From: Melioribacteraceae bacterium
Lineage (GTDB): Bacteria; Bacteroidota; Ignavibacteria; Ignavibacteriales; Melioribacteraceae
Assembly: GCA_023230485.1 (NCBI GenBank)
Contig: JALNXG010000024.1
Coordinates: forward strand, 1-48,384
Direction: 5' to 3'
DNA: 48,384 bases
Part shown: one piece after another, positions 42,936 to 48,384 of the stretch
How the letters are laid out: every line of letters begins with the position of its first letter
Position numbering within the stretch: position 1 is the first letter of the stretch
Position numbers and translations under genes: made by a program
Notes under the pieces: model-generated
The model's database searches: none
Told to the model about the DNA's origin: nothing
The model's input: the letters and a program-made list of their open reading frames with translations, nothing else

Positions 42936-42975
42936 AAATAAAAAGCCCCCGCCGGGACTGACCGAGGCGAGGGTT
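42936..42975 (-). terminator. Intrinsic terminator on the - strand
   Basis: On the - strand CCCTCGCC (42973-42966) pairs with GGCGGGGG (42953-42946), one mismatch, followed by CTTTTTATTTT. It lies downstream of the surface-protein gene and its small companion and probably ends their transcript. Confidence 0.7.
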
Positions 42976-43181
42976 CTAATATCTTTTTTTAATTTAATGA
43001 ATTAGTAATTCTACGCAATAAATTCCGAAAAAAAATCTACAACGAGTTTTACTTGTTTTCATCTCCTTATTTATGATTAATAACTTTAATTAATTACTCA
43101 TTTGGATCATTGTAATTTCTCCAGTTCTTACACTTTAATCCAAATTACAACTAACAATTAAGTCATTCATTTTTACTATGA

Positions 43182-43274
43182 CTACTGAAAATATGTTACA
43201 TGACAGCTATAGCAAGCTAAAGCAATGCCGCTTAAAATCAGTAGTATTAGCGCGAAACCACCAACCTTACTCAT
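43182..43274 (-). CDS. 30-residue membrane peptide with a CXXCH motif
   Basis: An ORF of 30 codons plus stop, too short for usual gene callers. It starts at ATG 43274 (- strand) with a strong AAGGAGG 6 bases upstream, only 15 bases after the stop of the large surface-protein gene, so it is likely co-transcribed. The peptide is MSKVGGFALILLILSG, then IALACYSCHVTYFQ: a short basic start, one membrane helix, and CYSCH at residues 21-25, which has the CXXCH form of a c-type haem attachment site; alternatively the first Cys could be a lipidation site, though the lipobox (ALAC) is imperfect. The context gives no role. The ribosome-binding site and membrane helix are good evidence that it is real; the haem reading is speculative. 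Confidence 0.55.
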   Translation of the reverse strand: MSKVGGFALILLILSGIALACYSCHVTYFQ

Positions 43275-43289
43275 TGCATCCTCCTTAGC

Positions 43290-46211
43290 TTATTTTATTA
43301 ATGCCATTTTCTTTATTGAAGAATAATCTCCGGTAGTTAATTTATATATATAGACACCGCTCGCAAGTCCAATTCCATTCCATGTAACCTTATGAGTGCC
43401 GGCTTCTTTAATTTCATTTACAAGAGTAATAATTTCTCTTCCTAATATATCAAATATTTTCAAAGATGCAAGTCCGCTCTTTGGCATATTGAACTGAATT
43501 ACAGTAGTCGGATTAAATGGATTCGGATAATTTTGCTCTAATGAATATTCGTTCGGAATTGGTTGCTCTTCTACGCTTGTAATACTTGCATCAATAGTGA
43601 ATTTTCCTGTACCTGAGTAATATGTTGTATTTCCTTCGGTATCTTTTCCTTGAACTCTCCAGAAATAATCTTTTCCTTTTTCTAATTCATCTACTTTCTT
43701 AAATGTAGAATTGATACCGGTATAAACTGACTTATTATCGAATCCTGCATTATCAGCAACTTCGAGATCGTAAAGTGTATTAGTCTTAAATGGAACTATC
43801 CAAGAAAGTACCGGTGAAGCAACAGGAACAGTTAAGTTATCCGGTCCACCGATTCGCGGCTGAACTGCAAGAGATGAAGTGAAGATTGTAAAGTCTTGAT
43901 GAAGCGAAGAAGCTGAAGTACCATCACCATAATTTGCAGTTACATACCAATAATATGTAGCTCCGGGTATTAGACCATTAACTGTCATGAATAAATTATC
44001 TAAAGTAACGCTTGAAGTTATTGCGCCATAAGCATCAGCACCAATAGCGAATACATCAGAACGGCTATATGTAAGCGTATAATTAGTTACACCGAAAGTA
44101 CCTCCGGGCATAAACCATCCGAAATTAACATCACGTCCATAGACGATCTCATGATTGGCGGGTTGAGAAAGCACCGCTACTCCGGCAGCAGCACCTCCAG
44201 CTACTGTAAATGAGCCCTCTGAAAATGCTGATGGAGCAATTCCATTATTTGCTGATACCGCCCAATAATATAGTGCACCATAAGTTAAATTCACTGGGAT
44301 TTGTACGTAAGTATCGGTAGCAGGTACAGTAACTGATCCACCATTTGCATCATTAGCTCCCGGGGCATAACCTAACCATCCGCCTCCGGGTGTTCCGGCT
44401 CCTTTATACCACTTAACTGTATAATTAGTGACTCCAAGATTTGATCCTTCGAGATACCAATATAAGGTTGGTGTAATTGTATAAACTGTTTCTTCCGTTA
44501 ATGGATAAGTGACAATAGGATATGTATTAGCTGCGCCACCTGCCACAACAAAAGTACCGGCATCAGACCATGCGGATTGAGTTGCTCCATTATCAGTTCT
44601 AACCTGCCATTTATATGTAACTCCGGGAATCAAACCTGAAATCTGTTTATAAAGTTCTGGAATATCATTACAGCCGACTGATGGATTATTTGTAAATGCT
44701 CCGTTAGAAACTACATACTCTAAATCATAAACCAAACCGGCACTGCTTCCTCCAAGATACCAATATAGATATGGAGAAGTGGTATAAACCGTTACATCGT
44801 CAATTGGATAGGATGCTATCGGTTTAAGTAATGTACCGGGTCCTTCGGTTTTGAAAGTCTCTATTGCCGAGAAACTGCTTTGACCGGTAGCGGCATAATA
44901 AACTTCCACCTGCCAATAATATGTTTTGCCATTTAATAATCCGGCAAGCTGTTTATATAAATCAGATGAATATGCGCCTGAATTTAATGCTCCTGCTTCA
45001 TCATCCAATCTTCCATTTATATTTGCATCACCTGCATCGGGACAATACCATACACGATACGTTACTCCCGTTGCATATTGATCTATATACCAATATAGAG
45101 TTGGATTCAATTGATAAATTGTTTCACCGTTAATTGGGTAAGAAGGTGTGGCTACAACTGTTGCACCTCCCTCGGTTGTAAAAAATGTTTCATCAGAATA
45201 ACCGATTACCTGATCTGCAGAATTATAGAGTTTCACTCTCCACCAATAATCTGTCCCTTGGAATAGATTAGAAACTGTTTTTGTAGTTGTGTTTTGGAAT
45301 GGATATGTGGTAGTAATTGCACCATTTGCCCAATCAGCGGCTACTGGAGCTACAGTCTGTTGGCATATCTGTAATCTGAATTTCATAGTCCCGACTGGCT
45401 GATTAAGTCCCCATGAGAACATAACTGATGTATTCAGATTAATTGAGCTTAGATGAGCGGGCCAGCTTGTCATCAACTGCGTTTCGGGTAAAGTAGTAAA
45501 ATGAGATACCGCCGAAGGAAGTTCATCGGGATTAGCATCTGCGTCATGAGGCAAAAAACTATTATCAGGATAAATCGATACAACCTTCCAATAATATTTT
45601 GTGTTATAATCGAGTTTAACGTTAGGAAGAGTGTTTTGGAGTATTTCATTATAATTGAAAGTTGTCGCATCAGTTAGAAAATCATAAACCGGCTGAGTAA
45701 AAGCGTCATCTTTTGCTAAATAAAAATGGTAATCATTCGGAACAGCATTTGAAGGATGCCAAGTGAATTGCGGCTCTATGCTAACTCCTGTTACTCCATT
45801 TACAGGAGCATCTAATTCTGCCGGAAGAGGGGTAAGTGTAAAGAAAGTAAATCCCTGACCGGTATTACCCCCTGAATTACCATGCCAAACCGCTTCAGTG
45901 CTTCCCTTTACGAACCATTCATAGCTTGCGCTGTATTGTAATTGAAAATCCACATCATATGCCAAGGCCCAAGGATGAATGAAATTTATCTCTCGAATGA
46001 GTGTATAAGCACCTGAGTCATTCTTATAAATTTGGATAGAATAAGTACCCGCGGCTGCGTCTGCATAACCCATATAATTATCCCACGCAATAGTTGGTGT
46101 AACGGATACATCTGGTTGTCCGTGTAGCGGTGAAAGCGGAGCTTGAGCTAGTATTTGATATTGAGAAAAGAGAAGAGTGAGAAGGACTAAAAAGGTAAAT
46201 AGTTTTTTCAT
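43290..46211 (-). CDS. Large secreted surface protein with repeated Ig/FN3-like domains and type IX sorting domain
   Basis: A 973-residue secreted protein. Signal peptide MKKLFTFLVLLTLLFSQYQI (cleavage near AQA), then a chain of about nine beta-sandwich modules of FN3/Ig type, each with the features 'YPxxxxxVYxxxPxLYWY' and 'LxxGxTYYWxV'. Four tandem modules are obviously related (about residues 350, 460, 563 and 675: YPINGETIY, YPIDDVTVY, YPLTEETVY, QPANHEIVY). It ends NYPNPFNPTTVIQFNMP and KKMALIK, a type IX (Por) sorting domain, so it crosses the outer membrane. No catalytic domain is seen; a structural or adhesive surface role is likely. A 30-residue CXXCH peptide is encoded 15 bases downstream. 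Confidence 0.88.
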   Translation of the reverse strand: MKKLFTFLVLLTLLFSQYQILAQAPLSPLHGQPDVSVTPTIAWDNYMGYADAAAGTYSIQIYKNDSGAYTLIREINFIHPWALAYDVDFQLQYSASYEWFVKGSTEAVWHGNSGGNTGQGFTFFTLTPLPAELDAPVNGVTGVSIEPQFTWHPSNAVPNDYHFYLAKDDAFTQPVYDFLTDATTFNYNEILQNTLPNVKLDYNTKYYWKVVSIYPDNSFLPHDADANPDELPSAVSHFTTLPETQLMTSWPAHLSSINLNTSVMFSWGLNQPVGTMKFRLQICQQTVAPVAADWANGAITTTYPFQNTTTKTVSNLFQGTDYWWRVKLYNSADQVIGYSDETFFTTEGGATVVATPSYPINGETIYQLNPTLYWYIDQYATGVTYRVWYCPDAGDANINGRLDDEAGALNSGAYSSDLYKQLAGLLNGKTYYWQVEVYYAATGQSSFSAIETFKTEGPGTLLKPIASYPIDDVTVYTTSPYLYWYLGGSSAGLVYDLEYVVSNGAFTNNPSVGCNDIPELYKQISGLIPGVTYKWQVRTDNGATQSAWSDAGTFVVAGGAANTYPIVTYPLTEETVYTITPTLYWYLEGSNLGVTNYTVKWYKGAGTPGGGWLGYAPGANDANGGSVTVPATDTYVQIPVNLTYGALYYWAVSANNGIAPSAFSEGSFTVAGGAAAGVAVLSQPANHEIVYGRDVNFGWFMPGGTFGVTNYTLTYSRSDVFAIGADAYGAITSSVTLDNLFMTVNGLIPGATYYWYVTANYGDGTSASSLHQDFTIFTSSLAVQPRIGGPDNLTVPVASPVLSWIVPFKTNTLYDLEVADNAGFDNKSVYTGINSTFKKVDELEKGKDYFWRVQGKDTEGNTTYYSGTGKFTIDASITSVEEQPIPNEYSLEQNYPNPFNPTTVIQFNMPKSGLASLKIFDILGREIITLVNEIKEAGTHKVTWNGIGLASGVYIYKLTTGDYSSIKKMALIK

Positions 46212-46441
46212 TACGCACCTCCAAAAAAACTTTTATTTGCATTCCATATAGCAGAAAGAACGATAATATATGTTATTTCGTTAAATAACTCGGCTGGTTA
46301 TTGCAACGTATATTATTTGTCTTTTATTGTCAAGATAAATTATTTTTTTATATTCGGATATTCATACTATAAATCTCATTTTGTGATAGCAATTATTCTT
46401 CTACCGCAATTTTTTTCAAATAATCCGGGACGCAAAATTGG

Positions 46442-47032
46442 TTAAACAACCACATTTATTCTGTCACTTATCTCAATCATCGCATTTATAAGATGAATCT
46501 CGGAATAATTTTCTATATCGCTTACTCTTATTTCTCTTTCAATAATTTTCTTTTCATCTAATAATTTCTGCCGCATAGTTCCATTTAATAATGGTGTTGA
46601 GGGTGTATAATAATTTTCGACTTCGCGGAAAATTATATTTGCGTAAGAGCAGTCGGTAACCAGTCCATTCTTAACAATTATTATCTCTTCATTCTCCTTC
46701 GGAGCAAATTTATTTTTTAATTCATCGAGCGGAGTACGGTCGAGATATTTATAATTGTATTCTATCTTATCATCATAAACTAAAACAAGTTTTTCTATTT
46801 TCTTGGGCTTATAGGGAATGATGTTAACTGATTCTATCTCTTTGCCGAAAATTACTTTGCACTTATATAACCCTTTTGCAAATTCAAGCGGAATCACTAT
46901 TGCATTTTCGAGACAGATTATTTTATCGGCAGAAAATAATTCCTTGCGTGCAGCGTTCATTCTATTATTGTGATATTCTATATTGAATAATTTTCCATCA
47001 AGAACTTTTATTGTTTCAAAGAGTTGTTTCAT
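46442..47032 (-). CDS. pabC: Aminotransferase class IV, PabC-like (4-amino-4-deoxychorismate lyase)
   Basis: A 196-residue member of the PLP fold-type IV family. By context it should turn aminodeoxychorismate, made by the upstream PabB, into p-aminobenzoate for folate. Visible blocks are LFETIKVLDGKLFNIEYHNNRMNAARK, KGLYKCKVIFGKE, then KNGLVTDCSYANIIF and TPSTPLLNGTMRQKLLD, which is the lyase-type cofactor-binding end (SxxANIxF ... PLLxGxxR). It is shorter than typical PabC (about 270 aa) but matches the short 'aminotransferase class IV family' that is regularly paired with PabB. The start overlaps the pabB stop by four bases. Confidence 0.82.
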   Translation of the reverse strand: MKQLFETIKVLDGKLFNIEYHNNRMNAARKELFSADKIICLENAIVIPLEFAKGLYKCKVIFGKEIESVNIIPYKPKKIEKLVLVYDDKIEYNYKYLDRTPLDELKNKFAPKENEEIIIVKNGLVTDCSYANIIFREVENYYTPSTPLLNGTMRQKLLDEKKIIEREIRVSDIENYSEIHLINAMIEISDRINVVV

Positions 47033-48072
47033 TTTTTCCCTTTTTGATAAATAGGCAAATAAACTTTATCAATAAGTTCCTTATATTCGGCTTCAGGATT
47101 GGATTGATAAGTGATTCCCCCACCGCTCTTAAAATATAATTTTTCTTCCTCTTGTTCAATAAAGCGAATCATCACACAGCTATCGAGATTCTCTCCGTCA
47201 AATATTCCTGCTATACCCGTATAGAAATTTCGTTCGTAATTTTCTGCCTGTTTTATTATTTCCACGGTCTTCTTTTTAGGAGCACCGGTAATAGAACCTG
47301 CAGGCAGAAGAGAAAAAATTATTTCCCCGATTTTATTTTTATAATCGTTGGGCAGTATTCCTTTTATTTCTGAAGAGACCTGCAAAAGATTTTTATCGTT
47401 TGTTTTTATCTTATCGATATATCGGAATTTTGTTACCTCCACATTCTTAGAAAGGATACTCAAATCATTTCTTATCAAGTCAACTATTGTAATATGTTCA
47501 GCTTTTTCTTTATCGTCATTTAATAATATCTCTTCGGCATTGGGAATATCGGCATCGATAGTTCCCTTCATTGGATAAGAATAAATATGCCCATCAATAA
47601 TTTTTACGAAAGTCTCCGGCGAGAAAAAAACGAAATCATCCTTATACTTCATTTTATATCTAGCATTACTAAGTCGGTATATATCGTTCAAGGAAAGATT
47701 TGTTTCAATCGGTGTCTTAGCCGTGAGATTGCAAAGATAGGAATTGCCATCGTAAATATTGTTCATTACAATATCGAATGACTTTTTATAATCATCATAA
47801 GGCAGGGGGAATTTGTTGAAAAGAATCATGCTACTATTTAATTCAAAATCGAATTGGTGTCCCTCTCCTTTCCTTCGTGCTTCTTCGCTTTCGAGTGGAC
47901 TTATTGCTATATCATTACTCTTTACGCAGAAATTATATTTTATCAGTTCACTATCAATATTATCAAGCGGTTCGATGATTGCATTCTTCCCTTCATAATC
48001 GATAATGAACAAAAATGGCACAGCACCCAGCCCCAATTCATTCATTTTATTTATATAATTATCTCTTTTCAT
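47029..48072 (-). CDS. pabB: Aminodeoxychorismate synthase component I
   Basis: Chorismate-utilising enzyme that, with a glutaminase (PabA), makes 4-amino-4-deoxychorismate for folate. The C-terminal chorismate-binding domain is clear: FFSPETFVKI, SYPMKGTIDADI, HITIVDLIRNDLS, LLQVSSEIKG, the active-site LLPAGSITGAPKKKTVEIIK, and the ending YTGIAGIFDGENLDSCVMIRFIEQ with FKSGGGITYQSNPEAEYKEL. PAGSITGAPK distinguishes PabB from TrpE-type members only weakly, but the pabC-like gene next to it settles it. At 347 aa it is the short PabB form without the N-terminal extra domain. It is the first gene of the pair; the 230 bases up to the divergent cold-shock gene must hold both promoters. Confidence 0.9.
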   Translation of the reverse strand: MKRDNYINKMNELGLGAVPFLFIIDYEGKNAIIEPLDNIDSELIKYNFCVKSNDIAISPLESEEARRKGEGHQFDFELNSSMILFNKFPLPYDDYKKSFDIVMNNIYDGNSYLCNLTAKTPIETNLSLNDIYRLSNARYKMKYKDDFVFFSPETFVKIIDGHIYSYPMKGTIDADIPNAEEILLNDDKEKAEHITIVDLIRNDLSILSKNVEVTKFRYIDKIKTNDKNLLQVSSEIKGILPNDYKNKIGEIIFSLLPAGSITGAPKKKTVEIIKQAENYERNFYTGIAGIFDGENLDSCVMIRFIEQEEEKLYFKSGGGITYQSNPEAEYKELIDKVYLPIYQKGKK

Positions 48073-48303
48073 TAATGTAATATATAGATGCTATCAATAA
48101 TCCGCATTTCTTATTAAAGGGGTGGGGTATAAATATTTAAAATTTAATTTGGATATTAGTTTTAAAATACATAAGTTAGATGTTGTAAGGCAGTTAACTT
48201 TAGAAGTAGAAGCAGACGTAGATGTATCAGTTCCCTTCGTGCGTTTTTAAAGCCCTGTCACAACAAAATCATATTAACAAAACATTATAGGAGCGGCACT
48301 GTT

Positions 48304-48384
48304 ATGGCAGAGCGCAAACAAGGATCAGTAAAATGGTTCAACAACACAAAAGGTTTCGGATTTATTTCACAAGCTAACGGCGAA
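48304..48384 (+). CDS. Cold-shock protein, CspA family, 3' end beyond window
   Basis: The first 27 codons, MAERKQGSVKWFNNTKGFGF and onward to ISQANGE, hold the RNA-binding RNP1-type motif (KGFGFI) of the cold-shock domain, a single-stranded nucleic acid chaperone. GGAG lies 10 bases before the ATG. The 230 bases upstream contain a long untranslated part, as is common for cold-shock mRNAs, but I could not identify a specific thermosensor structure. Confidence 0.9.
   Translation, partial: MAERKQGSVKWFNNTKGFGFISQANGE

Noticed and set aside
42994..43062. 22-residue - strand ORF with GGAG next to ATG
   Set aside because: The GGAG directly touches the ATG, leaving no spacing, and the peptide has no recognisable features.

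Overview
The window is AT-rich bacterial DNA, densely coded on both strands. Three secreted proteins end in the 'NYPNPFNP' module, followed by a short beta-sandwich, that acts as a type IX secretion (Por) sorting domain. Together with the codon bias and gene set this points to the Bacteroidota/Chlorobi/Ignavibacteria part of the tree, most likely an Ignavibacteria-like organism. This placement is inference from protein style, not from a marker-gene tree.

Left part (1-23.8 kb) is mostly ordinary chromosome: a typA/bipA gene cut by the window edge, a secreted M3 metallopeptidase, a YCF48/BNR-type secreted protein interrupted by two in-frame stops, an acyl-ACP desaturase, a GNAT protein, a two-domain acyltransferase of the ornithine-lipid (OlsF-like) type, the NAD de novo operon nadB-nadC-nadA, a small calcium-binding-repeat secreted protein, an outer-membrane-type protein followed by a sensor kinase/sigma-54 activator pair, and a TonB receptor - EamA transporter - GH5 glycosidase run.

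Middle part (24.1-37.6 kb) is a complete-looking type III-D CRISPR-Cas locus on the + strand: a Cas10 with GGDD but no HD domain, a Csm3-like Cas7, Csx10, a fused double Cas7, Csx19, a large TIGR03986-type RAMP, Cas2, and a reverse transcriptase-Cas1 fusion whose RT box reads YADN instead of YADD. A 513-base leader with recurring ATGAGAAG elements precedes an array of 26 repeats of 37 bases and 25 spacers of 36-57 bases. The array ends in two slightly mutated repeats and then a tandem pair of 280-base units carrying decayed repeats. Several spacers can be read as antisense to coding sequence, one over a ribosome-binding site and start codon, one over a stop codon; two overlap on the same target.

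Right after the array (37.66-42.8 kb) sits a five-gene, + strand, tightly overlapping module: a possible nuclease-like/glycine-zipper protein, a small SH3-barrel-like protein, a charged helical protein, a protein with an anti-sigma-like N-terminus and a MazF/PemK-like barrel, and a Lon-type (S16) protease with conserved Ser/Lys spacing whose C-terminal domain resembles the cyclic-tetra-adenylate-binding Csx3 family. The arrangement parallels the CalpS-CalpT-CalpL cascade, in which cyclic oligoadenylate made by Cas10 activates a Lon protease that cuts a MazF-like inhibitor and frees a regulator. Here the sensor would be Csx3-like rather than SAVED, and extra possible effector genes are attached. 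This is the best candidate in the window for an undescribed system.

Right end (42.8-48.4 kb) returns to housekeeping content: a 30-residue peptide with a CXXCH motif, a long repetitive secreted surface protein, the pabB-pabC (folate/p-aminobenzoate) pair, and the first 27 codons of a cold-shock protein. I saw no tRNA, rRNA or insertion sequence.
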